The notes below the pieces were generated by a model, which had not been told where the DNA came from, did no database searches, and saw only the letters and a program-made list of their open reading frames with translations. 64,000 nt of DNA, taken from the NCBI RefSeq assembly GCF_051297175.1, contig NZ_JBINNY010000001.1:4650001-4714000 (forward strand), written 5' to 3'. This DNA comes from Dryocola sp051297175. GTDB taxonomy: Bacteria > Pseudomonadota > Gammaproteobacteria > Enterobacterales > Enterobacteriaceae. A program made the position numbers and the translations under genes. Position 1 is the stretch's first letter. Every line of letters begins with the position of its first letter. This document shows, piece by piece, positions 24,963-35,854 of the stretch.

Positions 24963-26582
24963 ATGCGAGTTAAAGGCATAACCCCGCAGGATCTCAAGGC
25001 TTATGGTATTCACGACGTGAGTGAAGTGCTTTACAACCCCGATTACGACACTCTGTATCGCGAAGAGCTGGATCCCAGTCTGGAAGGCTTTGAACGTGGC
25101 GTAGAAACAAATCTTGGCGCAGTCGCCGTTGACACCGGCATCTTTACCGGTCGTTCGCCGAAGGATAAATACATCGTTCGCGACGACACAACCCGCGACA
25201 CGCTCTGGTGGGCGGATAATGGTAAAGGCAAGAACGACAACAAACCTCTCTCCGAAGAGACCTGGCAAAGCCTGAAAGGTCTCGTCACCGAACAGCTCTC
25301 TGGTAAACGTTTGTTCATTGTCGACGCGTTCTGCGGCGCCAATGCCGACACGCGTCTCTCGGTACGTTTTATTACCGAAGTGGCCTGGCAGGCTCATTTC
25401 GTTAAGAACATGTTTATCCGCCCAACCGAAGAAGAGCTGGCAACATTTAAACCTGACTTTGTGGTGATGAACGGTGCCAAATGCACTAACCCACGCTGGC
25501 AGGAGCAGGGGCTGAACTCCGAAAACTTCATCGCCTTTAACCTCACCGAACGGATGCAGCTGATTGGCGGCACCTGGTACGGCGGCGAAATGAAGAAAGG
25601 CATGTTCTCCATCATGAATTATCTGCTGCCGTTAAAAGGCGTTGCTTCTATGCACTGCTCGGCTAACGTCGGCGAAAAAGGCGATGTAGCGGTGTTCTTC
25701 GGGCTATCCGGCACCGGTAAAACCACCCTGTCCACCGACCCGAAACGCCGCCTGATTGGCGATGACGAACACGGCTGGGACGACGACGGCGTGTTTAACT
25801 TCGAAGGCGGCTGCTACGCGAAGACCATTCGTCTTTCCGAAGAGGCCGAGCCGGATATCTACCACGCGATCCGCCGCGATGCGCTGCTGGAAAACGTCAC
25901 GGTGCGCGCCGACGGCTCTATCGACTTCGACGACAGCTCGAAAACCGAAAACACCCGCGTGTCGTATCCGATTTACCATATCGACAACATCGTGAAGCCG
26001 GTTTCCAAAGCGGGCCACGCCACCAAGGTTATCTTCCTGACGGCTGACGCGTTCGGCGTTTTACCGCCGGTTTCACGGCTGACGGCAAACCAGACTCAGT
26101 ACCACTTCCTGTCCGGCTTCACCGCCAAGCTTGCGGGAACCGAGCGCGGCGTAACCGAACCGACGCCAACCTTCTCGGCGTGCTTCGGCGCGGCGTTCCT
26201 CTCGCTGCACCCAACGCAGTATGCGGAAGTGCTGGTGAAGCGCATGCAGGCTTCCGGCGCGCAGGCGTATCTGGTGAACACCGGCTGGAACGGCACCGGC
26301 AAGCGTATCTCCATCAAAGATACGCGCGCGATTATCGATGCGATTCTGGACGGCTCTTTGGATGACGCGGAAACCTTCACGCTGCCGATGTTTGATTTGG
26401 CGATCCCGACCGAGCTTGCCGGCGTCGACAGCCACATTCTGGACCCGCGTAACACCTACGCGTCCCCGGAACAGTGGCAGGAGAAAGCCGAGCAGCTGGC
26501 GAAGCTGTTCGTGTCTAACTTCGAGAAGTACACCGATACCCCGGCCGGGGCAGCGCTGGTGAGTGCAGGGCCTAAGCTTTAA
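24963..26582 (+). CDS. pckA: Phosphoenolpyruvate carboxykinase (ATP)
   Basis: Converts oxaloacetate and ATP to phosphoenolpyruvate, the entry to gluconeogenesis. The 539-aa protein (K-12 540 aa) has the kinase loop GLSGTGKTTLS, the metal-binding DDEHGWDDDGVFNFEGG and the substrate residues in FTGRSPKDK. GGAG precedes the ATG by 8 nt. A CRP palindrome lies 118 nt upstream. It ends at a terminator shared with envZ. Confidence 0.97.
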   Translation: MRVKGITPQDLKAYGIHDVSEVLYNPDYDTLYREELDPSLEGFERGVETNLGAVAVDTGIFTGRSPKDKYIVRDDTTRDTLWWADNGKGKNDNKPLSEETWQSLKGLVTEQLSGKRLFIVDAFCGANADTRLSVRFITEVAWQAHFVKNMFIRPTEEELATFKPDFVVMNGAKCTNPRWQEQGLNSENFIAFNLTERMQLIGGTWYGGEMKKGMFSIMNYLLPLKGVASMHCSANVGEKGDVAVFFGLSGTGKTTLSTDPKRRLIGDDEHGWDDDGVFNFEGGCYAKTIRLSEEAEPDIYHAIRRDALLENVTVRADGSIDFDDSSKTENTRVSYPIYHIDNIVKPVSKAGHATKVIFLTADAFGVLPPVSRLTANQTQYHFLSGFTAKLAGTERGVTEPTPTFSACFGAAFLSLHPTQYAEVLVKRMQASGAQAYLVNTGWNGTGKRISIKDTRAIIDAILDGSLDDAETFTLPMFDLAIPTELAGVDSHILDPRNTYASPEQWQEKAEQLAKLFVSNFEKYTDTPAGAALVSAGPKL

Positions 26583-26604
26583 ACCCGGCGGTGGGAGCGT
26601 GTAT

Positions 26605-26677
26605 GCGGTGGACGGCGCTATGCTTATCCACCCTACGAACCTATTGCAGGTCGGATATGCGTAGCGCCATCCGACAA
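26605..26677. repeat. Degenerate REP-like pair between pckA and envZ
   Basis: Unit A is at 26607-26632 (GGTGGAC ... TATCCACC followed by CTAC) and unit B at 26650-26675 (GTCGGAT ... ATCCGAC, preceded by GCAG instead of GTAG). Here the tetranucleotide ends face each other, the opposite arrangement to the pair before pckA. It sits directly before the shared terminator. Confidence 0.78.
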
Positions 26678-26684
26678 TACCTAT

Positions 26685-26717
26685 AAAAAAAACGAACCCC
26701 TGGGGGTTCGTTTTTTT
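26685..26717. terminator. Bidirectional terminator between pckA and envZ
   Basis: AACGAACCCC and GGGGTTCGTT form a perfect 10-bp stem around TG, flanked by an A-run on the left and a T-run on the right. It can stop both converging transcripts. The envZ stop codon lies within the T-run. Confidence 0.92.
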
Positions 26718-28077
26718 ATGCCGGTTTACTTTCTTTGCTCTGGTGGACGACTTTGCTTATCGGCAAAGGCAAATAAGCCTTAATCCGCAGCCCGCCCCGT
26801 TCGCTCACGCCGATATCGAGCAAACCGTTGTGGTTGTCGATGATGCGCTGCACGATAGCCAGCCCAAGCCCGGTGCCGCTGGTGCTGCGCGCGCTGTCGC
26901 CGCGAACAAACGGCTGGAACAGGTGCTTAAGCTGCTCCGGCTTGATGCCCGGCCCGTCGTCTTCCACCTGGAACCAGGCGCGGTTTAGCTCGCCGCCGCT
27001 GCTGACTTTGATCCAGCCGTTGCCGTAGCGGGCCGCATTGACCACCATGTTAGCCACGGCGCGCTTAATCGACAGCGGGTGAATATTCACCAACAGCTCG
27101 CCCGCCTGCAGATCGGTTTCTATTTCACGTTCATAACCGCTTTCCGCCGCAATCACCTCGCCCAACACGCCGTTGAGATCGGCGGTTTCCAGCGGCATCT
27201 CCTGCCCGGTGCGCAGGTAGTCGATGAACTGTTCGATAATCGCGTTACATTCTTCGATATCTTTGTTGATCGACTCGGCAAGATAGCCGTCCTCCTGGCC
27301 CATCATTTCGGTCGCCAGACGGATACGCGTCAGCGGCGTGCGCAGATCGTGGCTGACGCCCGCCATCAGCAGCGTTCGGTCATCCGCCAGCTGCTTGACG
27401 CCCGCGGCCATATGGTTAAATGCTCGTGTCACAGAACGCACCTCTGAAGCACCGTATTCCCTCAACGGCGGTGGAATAATTCCTTTTCCTACCTGCAAAG
27501 CAGCGTGTTCCAGATCGACAAGGGGTCGGTTCTGGATACGAATAAATAGCCACGCCCCCCCTATCGCCAACAGCATAATCGCCAGCGTATAGCGGAACAG
27601 CGGGGAGAAATCGCCCTGATGGATTTCCGTCAGCGGCACGCGAACCCAGATATTCGGCGACAGCCAGGTTTTCAGCCAGACAACGGGCGAGCTTTTGTTG
27701 ACCTCAACGCGCACTTCCGTCGGGCCACCAAGCTGCTGCGCCATCTGCTGGCTTAAAAATTCATAGTGCTGCGCCCAACGCAGGCCAGCGTCTTCTGCCG
27801 CTTCGTTGGAATAGAGGGAAATACCCAGCTCGCGGTAAATCTCGCGGCGAAAAGCCGGTGGCACCACCAGCTGGGTGCCGTCCTCAAGCTGCAGTTTGTC
27901 GGTCATCAGCATACGAACTTCGTAGGCGAGAACCTTATTAAATTGCTGCAGGCTCGGCAGAATCGCGAAGTTGAGCACCACAAGATAGGTCGTCACCAGG
28001 CTGACGAACAGCAGGGTGACGATCAGGAGCAGCGTACGGGCAAAGGAGCTTCTGGGGGAGAAGCGGACTCGCCTCAT
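26716..28077 (-). CDS. envZ: EnvZ, osmosensing histidine kinase
   Basis: Inner-membrane sensor that phosphorylates and dephosphorylates OmpR to control porins. The 453-aa protein has membrane helices at about 15-37 and 162-180 around a periplasmic loop, a HAMP linker, the phospho-acceptor H243 in GVSHDLRTPLTRIR, and an ATPase domain with NMVVNAARYGNG, DDGPGI and GTGLGLAIV. It is 3 aa longer than K-12 EnvZ. Its start overlaps the ompR stop by 4 nt (ATGA). Confidence 0.97.
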   Translation of the reverse strand: MRRVRFSPRSSFARTLLLIVTLLFVSLVTTYLVVLNFAILPSLQQFNKVLAYEVRMLMTDKLQLEDGTQLVVPPAFRREIYRELGISLYSNEAAEDAGLRWAQHYEFLSQQMAQQLGGPTEVRVEVNKSSPVVWLKTWLSPNIWVRVPLTEIHQGDFSPLFRYTLAIMLLAIGGAWLFIRIQNRPLVDLEHAALQVGKGIIPPPLREYGASEVRSVTRAFNHMAAGVKQLADDRTLLMAGVSHDLRTPLTRIRLATEMMGQEDGYLAESINKDIEECNAIIEQFIDYLRTGQEMPLETADLNGVLGEVIAAESGYEREIETDLQAGELLVNIHPLSIKRAVANMVVNAARYGNGWIKVSSGGELNRAWFQVEDDGPGIKPEQLKHLFQPFVRGDSARSTSGTGLGLAIVQRIIDNHNGLLDIGVSERGGLRIKAYLPLPISKVVHQSKESKPA

Positions 28078-28793
28078 GCCTTAGAACCGTCCGGCACGAA
28101 TACGTAGCCCAGGCCCCATACGGTCTGGATATAACGCGGGTGCGCCGGATCTTCTTCCACCATGCGACGCAGGCGGGAGATTTGCACATCAATGGAACGT
28201 TCCATGGCGCTGTATTCGCGACCACGGGCGAGGTTCATCAGCTTATCGCGGGAAAGCGGCTCGCGCGGATGGCTCACCAGCGCTTTCAGCACCGCGAACT
28301 CACCGCTGGTCAGCGGCATAGGCTCGTCTTCACGGAACATCTCGCGGGTGCCGAGGTTCAGCTTAAACTTACCGAAGGCGATAACGGCTTCTTCCTGAGA
28401 AGGCGCGCCCGGCAGTTCGTTCGCCTGGCGACGCAGAACGGCACGGATACGGGCCAGCAGTTCACGCGGGTTAAACGGTTTTGGAATGTAGTCATCGGCA
28501 CCGATTTCGAGGCCAACGATACGGTCAACTTCTTCACCCTTCGCGGTCACCATGATGATCGGCATTGGGTTACTTTGGCTGCGCAGACGGCGGCAAATAG
28601 ACAGGCCATCCTCGCCCGGCAGCATGAGATCCAGCACCATCAGGTGGAAGGACTCACGGGTCAGCAGGCGATCCATCTGTTCAGCGTTCGCGACGCTACG
28701 GACCTGGAAGCCCTGCTCGGTGAGATAACGCTCTAACAGCGCACGAAGACGCATGTCGTCATCAACAACCAGAATCTTATAATTCTCTTGCAT
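28074..28793 (-). CDS. ompR: OmpR, response regulator
   Basis: Transcription factor for porin and osmostress genes, phosphorylated by EnvZ. The receiver domain has the acidic DDD (11-13), the phospho-acceptor D55 in VLDLMLPGEDG and K105 in PKPFNP. The C-terminal winged helix (about 135-235) includes RSIDVQISRLRRMVEEDP. The 239-aa length equals K-12 OmpR, to which it is nearly identical by eye. It diverges from greB across 235 bp. Confidence 0.98.
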   Translation of the reverse strand: MQENYKILVVDDDMRLRALLERYLTEQGFQVRSVANAEQMDRLLTRESFHLMVLDLMLPGEDGLSICRRLRSQSNPMPIIMVTAKGEEVDRIVGLEIGADDYIPKPFNPRELLARIRAVLRRQANELPGAPSQEEAVIAFGKFKLNLGTREMFREDEPMPLTSGEFAVLKALVSHPREPLSRDKLMNLARGREYSAMERSIDVQISRLRRMVEEDPAHPRYIQTVWGLGYVFVPDGSKA

Positions 28794-29028
28794 TCTTATA
28801 CTCCCAAAGGCACGTACAGTTGAGTGCGTATTCTTAAAAAACTGCGCCGATACGACCAGTCAATTCTGGTATACATTCTAGTCGAAATTGTTACAAAGCA
28901 TATTAAACAGGCGGTTATAGTCATTTATTTGCCAAAACGATGACCGGCTTCTCACTATGCCAGCATTGCCATCGTGCTGATATATCGGTTTAAATCACCA
29001 TAAAGCTATCCACATTGAAGGCCCGACC

Positions 29029-29502
29029 ATGAAAACGCCCTTAATTACCCGTGAAGGCTACGAAAAGCTTAAACAAGAAAAGGACTACCTGTGGCGCGAA
29101 GAGCGGCCGGAAGTGACCAAAAAGGTCACCTGGGCGGCAAGCCTTGGCGATCGCAGTGAAAACGCCGACTATCAGTACAACAAAAAACGGCTGCGCGAGA
29201 TAGACCGCCGGGTACGTTATCTGACGAAATGCCTCGAAAACCTCAAGATCGTCGATTATTCCCCGCAGCAGGAAGGCAAAGTCTTCTTTGGCGCGTGGGT
29301 CGAAATTGAAAATGACGAAGGTAACCAGTTACGTTTTCGCATCGTTGGTTACGATGAAATTTTTGGCCGCAAAGATTACATCTCTATCGATTCGCCGATG
29401 GCCCGTGCCCTGCTAAAAAAAGAAGTCGGCGATCTGGCCACTGTGCAAACGCCCGGCGGCGAGGCGCAGTGGTACGTGAATAAAATCGAGTATGTGAAAT
29501 AG
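29029..29502 (+). CDS. greB: Transcription elongation factor GreB
   Basis: Rescues backtracked RNA polymerase by stimulating transcript cleavage. The 157-aa protein has the N-terminal coiled coil (about 10-75, including LGDRSENADYQYNKKRLREI with the catalytic acidic tip) and a C-terminal FKBP-like domain. Length agrees with K-12 GreB (158 aa). The basic patch of GreB, rather than GreA, is evident from the K/R-rich sequence. yhgF follows 122 nt later. Confidence 0.97.
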   Translation: MKTPLITREGYEKLKQEKDYLWREERPEVTKKVTWAASLGDRSENADYQYNKKRLREIDRRVRYLTKCLENLKIVDYSPQQEGKVFFGAWVEIENDEGNQLRFRIVGYDEIFGRKDYISIDSPMARALLKKEVGDLATVQTPGGEAQWYVNKIEYVK

Positions 29503-29624
29503 ACCACATGTCGGTCACAGAACAGTCCGATTCAGTTCGCCTCGGGCGCGGTGGCTGGCATTCTTGCCCTCCAATCCGTATAACTGTGCACTGAAATTTT
29601 CCGCACTACACAGATGAAAAAGCC

Positions 29625-31961
<2,337 letters not shown>

Positions 31962-31976
31962 AAAAAAATCGTGTTT

Positions 31977-32043
31977 GTAGGGTGGATAAGCGCATGCGCC
32001 ATCCACCAAAAATGTCGGGTGGCGCTTCGCTTACCCGACCTAC
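31977..32043. repeat. REP-like palindrome pair (BIME) between yhgF and feoA
   Basis: Unit A 31981-32007 (GGTGGATAAGCG ... ATCCACC, preceded by GTAG) and unit B 32014-32039 (GTCGGGTGGCGC ... ACCCGAC, followed by CTAC). Apart from a few bases it is the same 67-bp element as the one after hslO. It starts 15 nt after the yhgF stop and may stabilise that transcript's 3' end. Confidence 0.85.
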
Positions 32044-32416
32044 ACGAAGGCAGTTTTAAAGGCCAGTCGTCATTCCGCACAAATTGTTCTTATTCGCACT
32101 CGCCCCCACCCCAAATAACATTTCATTATCAGCCGCATTAAATCTCTTATTAATATAACGCGTTCCAAAAAATGAAACTTTCTTACCATGCTCATTATTG
32201 AAACCATCGAGCATCATTTGCGTAACACATGAAATATTAAGGCAACATTAATTCAGGAAAAATAATCGCGTTACGCTTTATTCACTTTCTTAACTGATTG
32301 TTATTATTTGATTAAATTAATAGCAGATGCTAAAAATTCACCATTGCAATTCGACATTGCTTGTTGCATTTAAATATTCAAAACGCGACGTTATTCATAA
32401 AATAGTTATTGAAGAT

Positions 32417-32435
32417 AGAAACCATTCTCATTATC
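32417..32435. promoter_or_regulatory. Candidate Fur box upstream of feoA
   Basis: The 19-mer AGAAACCATTCTCATTATC matches 12 of 19 positions of the GATAATGATAATCATTATC consensus, with the right arm perfect. It lies 127 nt before the feoA ATG. feoABC is Fur-repressed in E. coli, so a site is expected here; the left arm is poor. Confidence 0.5.
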
Positions 32436-32561
32436 ATTGTATTGATTGTTATTTCTCCATTTACCAAAAAGATACCGGTTTTCGCCGCGCAACGGGACGT
32501 GCCGGTGATTAAATAGCAGTTCCGTCAGCAACAAATCAGAGTCTTGCTCTAAGAAGGTCCT

Positions 32562-32786
32562 ATGCAATTCTTACCGAAAAGCACGTGGAAAATTACCGGC
32601 TTCGCCCGCGAAATTAGCCCGGCATATCGTCAGAAATTATTATCCCTCGGCATGCTGCCCGGCTCCTCATTTAACGTCGTGCGCGTCGCCCCCCTTGGTG
32701 ACCCGGTTCATATCGAAACCCGCCGCGTAAGCCTGGTTCTGCGTAAAAAAGATCTCGATTTATTAAACGTCGAAGCTATTGCCTGA
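32562..32786 (+). CDS. feoA: FeoA, ferrous iron transport accessory protein
   Basis: A 74-aa SH3-like protein needed for full FeoB activity. FAREISPAYRQKLLSLGMLPG and a basic C-terminus (RRVSLVLRKKDLDLL) are typical. First gene of feoABC, 55 nt before feoB. Expected to be repressed by Fur with iron and induced by FNR without oxygen; a partial Fur box is visible upstream. Confidence 0.95.
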   Translation: MQFLPKSTWKITGFAREISPAYRQKLLSLGMLPGSSFNVVRVAPLGDPVHIETRRVSLVLRKKDLDLLNVEAIA

Positions 32787-32841
32787 TAAATGGGATGGGC
32801 GCTTGCGCTCCGGTTTTCACTCTCTTTAGTTCACGAAAAAA

Positions 32842-35163
32842 ATGAAAAACTTAACCATAGGTTTAATCGGTAATCCTAATTCAGGGAAAACCACGCTGTT
32901 TAACCAGCTTACTGGTTCACGTCAGCGCGTCGGTAACTGGGCCGGGGTCACCGTCGAACGAAAAGAAGGACAGTTTTCAACCCTGACCCACCAGGTCACG
33001 CTGGTTGACCTGCCGGGGACATACTCTCTTACCACGATTTCCTCGCAGACGTCGCTCGATGAGCAAATCGCCTGCCACTACATTCTGAGCGGCGAAGCCG
33101 ACCTGCTGATTAACGTCGTCGATGCCTCAAACCTTGAGCGCAACCTCTACCTGACGCTCCAGCTGCTGGAGCTCGGCATCCCGTGCGTCGTTGCGCTAAA
33201 CATGCTCGATATCGCCGAAAAGCAGGATATCCGCATTGATATCGACGCCCTTAGCGCGCGCCTCGGCTGCCCGGTGATTCCGCTGGTATCCACCCGTGGG
33301 CGCGGCATCGAAGGGCTGAAATTAGCCATCGACCGCCGTCAGCCAAACGCCGCGTCAGAGCTGGTGCTTTACCCGCAGGCGCTGCTTGAAGGCGTCGGCG
33401 ACCTCGCCGCAGAAATGCCGGATGACATGCCGGAACAGCAGCGCCGCTGGCTGGCGCTGCAAATGCTCGAAGGCGATATTTATAGCCAGGCCTTTGCGGG
33501 CAGCGCGGCGGACAAGCTCGAAAACGTTCGCATAAGCCTCACCAAAACCATCGAAGACCCGGCCCTGCTGATTGCCGACGCGCGCTACCAGTGCATCGCC
33601 GCCATCTGCGACACGGTGAGCAACAGCCTGACCGCCGAGCCGCACCGCCTGACCGCCATGATGGATAAAATTATCCTCAACCGCTTCCTCGGCCTGCCGG
33701 TCTTTATGCTGGTGATGTACCTGATGTTCCTGCTGGCGATTAACATCGGCGGCGCGCTACAGCCTATCTTCGACGGTGGTTCCGCCGCTATCTTCATCCA
33801 CGGCATTCAGTGGATCGGCTACACGCTGCATTTCCCGGACTGGCTGACCATCTTCCTTGCCCAGGGGATTGGCGGCGGGATCAATACCGTGCTGCCGCTG
33901 GTGCCGCAAATCGGCATGATGTACCTGTTCCTCTCCTTCCTTGAGGATTCCGGCTATATGGCCCGCGCGGCCTTCGTGATGGACAGGCTAATGCAGTCCC
34001 TCGGCCTGCCGGGTAAATCCTTCGTGCCGCTGATCGTCGGCTTCGGCTGTAACGTGCCGTCGGTCATGGGCGCACGCACGCTGGACGCCCCGCGTGAACG
34101 CCTGATGACCATCATGATGGCACCGTTTATGTCCTGCGGCGCACGCCTGGCTATCTTCGCGGTATTCGCCGCGGCGTTCTTCGGCCAGCAGGGCGCGCTC
34201 GTCGTCTTCTCCCTTTATATGCTCGGCATCGTGATGGCTATCCTCACCGGCCTGATGCTCAAGCACACCATCATGCGCGGCGAAGCCTCGCCGTTCGTAA
34301 TGGAGCTGCCGGTCTACCACGTGCCGCACCTGAAAAGCCTGCTGCTGCAAACCTGGCAACGCCTGAAAGGCTTCGTGCTGCGCGCCGGTAAGGTGATTGT
34401 CATCGTCAGTATTTTCATCGGCGCGCTCAACAGCTTCTCGTTCAGCGGCAAAACCGTCGATAACATCAACGACTCCGCGCTTGCCTCCGTCAGCCGCGTG
34501 CTAACTCCGCTGCTCAAGCCAATCGGCGTTCACGAAGATAACTGGCAGGCCACCGTCGGGCTGTTTACCGGCGCGATGGCGAAAGAAGTGGTCGTGGGGA
34601 CGCTAAACACGCTCTATACCGCGGAAGACATGCATAACGAAGCCTTCGACGCGGAAAACTTCAGCCTGGTCGATGAGCTCGGTGCCGCCGCCGGTGAAAC
34701 CTGGCAGAGCCTGAAAGACACCTTCAGCCTGAGCGTGCTCGCCAACCCTATCGAAGCCAGCAAAGGCGACGGTGAGATGGCAACGGGCGCAATGGGCGTG
34801 ATGAGCAGCAAGTTCGGCAGCCCGGCCGCCGCCTACAGCTACCTGATCTTCGTGCTGCTTTATATTCCGTGCATCTCGGTGATGGGTGCGGTCGCCCGCG
34901 AATCCAGCCGCGGCTGGATGACCTTCTCGGTGCTGTGGGGGCTGAACATCGCCTACTCGCTGTCCACGCTCTACTACCAGACGGTGACGTTTAAGGCGCA
35001 TCCGCAGTACAGCCTGGTCTGCATTCTTGCCGTGCTGCTGTTCAACGTGGTGCTAATTGGCGGCCTGCGCCGGGCGCGCAGCCGTGTGGACGTCAGCCTG
35101 CTGGCGACGCGTAAAACCGCCGCCGCAGCCTGCTGCGAATCCAGCACCGGCGACTGCCACTAG
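32842..35163 (+). CDS. feoB: FeoB, ferrous iron transporter
   Basis: Inner-membrane Fe(II) importer. The 773-aa protein has an N-terminal G domain (G1 GNPNSGKTT at residues 8-16, G3 DLPGTYSL, G4 NMLD), a helical GDI region, then about ten membrane segments in the C-terminal two thirds, with the conserved GFGCNVPSVMGAR and MSCGARL cysteine motifs in the Gate domains. It ends in a short Cys-containing tail (ACCESSTGDC). Length matches K-12 FeoB. Confidence 0.97.
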   Translation: MKNLTIGLIGNPNSGKTTLFNQLTGSRQRVGNWAGVTVERKEGQFSTLTHQVTLVDLPGTYSLTTISSQTSLDEQIACHYILSGEADLLINVVDASNLERNLYLTLQLLELGIPCVVALNMLDIAEKQDIRIDIDALSARLGCPVIPLVSTRGRGIEGLKLAIDRRQPNAASELVLYPQALLEGVGDLAAEMPDDMPEQQRRWLALQMLEGDIYSQAFAGSAADKLENVRISLTKTIEDPALLIADARYQCIAAICDTVSNSLTAEPHRLTAMMDKIILNRFLGLPVFMLVMYLMFLLAINIGGALQPIFDGGSAAIFIHGIQWIGYTLHFPDWLTIFLAQGIGGGINTVLPLVPQIGMMYLFLSFLEDSGYMARAAFVMDRLMQSLGLPGKSFVPLIVGFGCNVPSVMGARTLDAPRERLMTIMMAPFMSCGARLAIFAVFAAAFFGQQGALVVFSLYMLGIVMAILTGLMLKHTIMRGEASPFVMELPVYHVPHLKSLLLQTWQRLKGFVLRAGKVIVIVSIFIGALNSFSFSGKTVDNINDSALASVSRVLTPLLKPIGVHEDNWQATVGLFTGAMAKEVVVGTLNTLYTAEDMHNEAFDAENFSLVDELGAAAGETWQSLKDTFSLSVLANPIEASKGDGEMATGAMGVMSSKFGSPAAAYSYLIFVLLYIPCISVMGAVARESSRGWMTFSVLWGLNIAYSLSTLYYQTVTFKAHPQYSLVCILAVLLFNVVLIGGLRRARSRVDVSLLATRKTAAAACCESSTGDCH

Positions 35164-35171
35164 GGGGAATC

Positions 35172-35411
35172 ATGGCGAGCTTAATCGAAATCCGTAACGC
35201 GCTGGCGCTGCAGGGCCGCCTGGACGCCACGCAGATAAGCCAACAGCTTGCCACTCCGCTGCCGCTGGTCAACGCCATGCTCGGGCGGTTAGAAGCCATG
35301 GGTAAAGCGACGCGCATGAAGGAAGACCCAAACGATTGTCTGACGGGCAGCTGCAAAAGCTGTCCTGAAGGGAAGAAGTGTATTCGGGAAGTGTGGACGC
35401 TGGCGGGTTAA
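35172..35411 (+). CDS. feoC: FeoC, small winged-helix Fe-S protein
   Basis: A 79-aa protein with a winged helix (1-50) and four cysteines in its C-terminal part (CLTGSCKSCPEGKKC) that can hold an iron-sulfur cluster. FeoC is proposed to protect FeoB from proteolysis or to sense oxygen. It starts 8 nt after the feoB stop and ends the feo operon at a terminator. Confidence 0.95.
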   Translation: MASLIEIRNALALQGRLDATQISQQLATPLPLVNAMLGRLEAMGKATRMKEDPNDCLTGSCKSCPEGKKCIREVWTLAG

Positions 35412-35415
35412 GAGT

Positions 35416-35440
35416 AAAAAGGCGGGGAAACCCGCCTTTT
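35416..35440. terminator. Terminator after feoC
   Basis: GGCGGG, GAAA loop and CCCGCC (35421-35436), preceded by AAAAA and followed by TTTT. The A and T runs on both sides allow it to serve feoC and the converging DUF1471 gene, whose stop is 15 nt further on. Confidence 0.88.
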
Positions 35441-35454
35441 CTACATCATTCGTC

Positions 35455-35724
35455 TTACTTATAAACGTCCGCCGTGGCGTGAACGTCCTTGGTGTATTTC
35501 TCACCGCTGGTGACCACGAAATATTTGCCGCCCAGCTCGTCGGCTTTCTTGGACAGATCGTGCTTAGCGTCCATTGGTGAAGAGGTGCTGTCGGTAACGA
35601 TGGTGCCGACTTTAGTCAGATTCATGTCTTTGACTTTGCTTTTTTCCAGCTCTTTCGCGGCCATTGCGCCAAAAGATACGGCCCCGATCAGTAACGAAGT
35701 AACAATGCCTGTAACTAGTTTCAT
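35455..35724 (-). CDS. YhcN/BhsA-like DUF1471 small periplasmic protein
   Basis: An 89-aa protein with a signal peptide (MKLVTGIVTSLLIGAVSFGAMA, about 22 residues) and one DUF1471 domain (GTIVTDSTSSPMDAKHDL, AGE-type small residues, and a HATADVYK end). E. coli members (YhcN, BhsA, McbA, YdgH) are linked to stress, biofilm or copper and acid response; I cannot tell which this one is. The start at 35724 has a GGAG-like site; a longer frame adds 12 codons before the signal peptide. It occupies the position of yhgA in K-12. Confidence 0.85.
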   Translation of the reverse strand: MKLVTGIVTSLLIGAVSFGAMAAKELEKSKVKDMNLTKVGTIVTDSTSSPMDAKHDLSKKADELGGKYFVVTSGEKYTKDVHATADVYK

Positions 35725-35854
35725 AATCTCATCTCTCCATAGGTACCATGTAGACTGCAACCGGGCTGATCCCGTAATAATTTTAGCCCACTGCTTTCGT
35801 CAGTGAACTATTTGAGTATTAGCGGGAAAATCGGTTTTCGCCACAGACAGCCTC

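Larger units (their letters stand above)
31962..32561. other. Long AT-rich region upstream of feoA
   Basis: About 600 bp. The first 80 bp carry the REP-like pair; the rest is distinctly AT-rich and must contain the feo promoter. It includes a candidate Fur box (32417-32435) and several TTGAT half-sites that could be part of FNR sites (for example TTGAT at 32443). A 61-codon frame at 32327-32512 lacks a ribosome site and I do not call it a gene. Confidence 0.6.

Noticed and set aside
32327..32512. 61-codon open frame in the feoA upstream region
   Set aside because: No ribosome site, AT-rich random-looking composition, and no family resemblance. It lies in the promoter region of feoABC.
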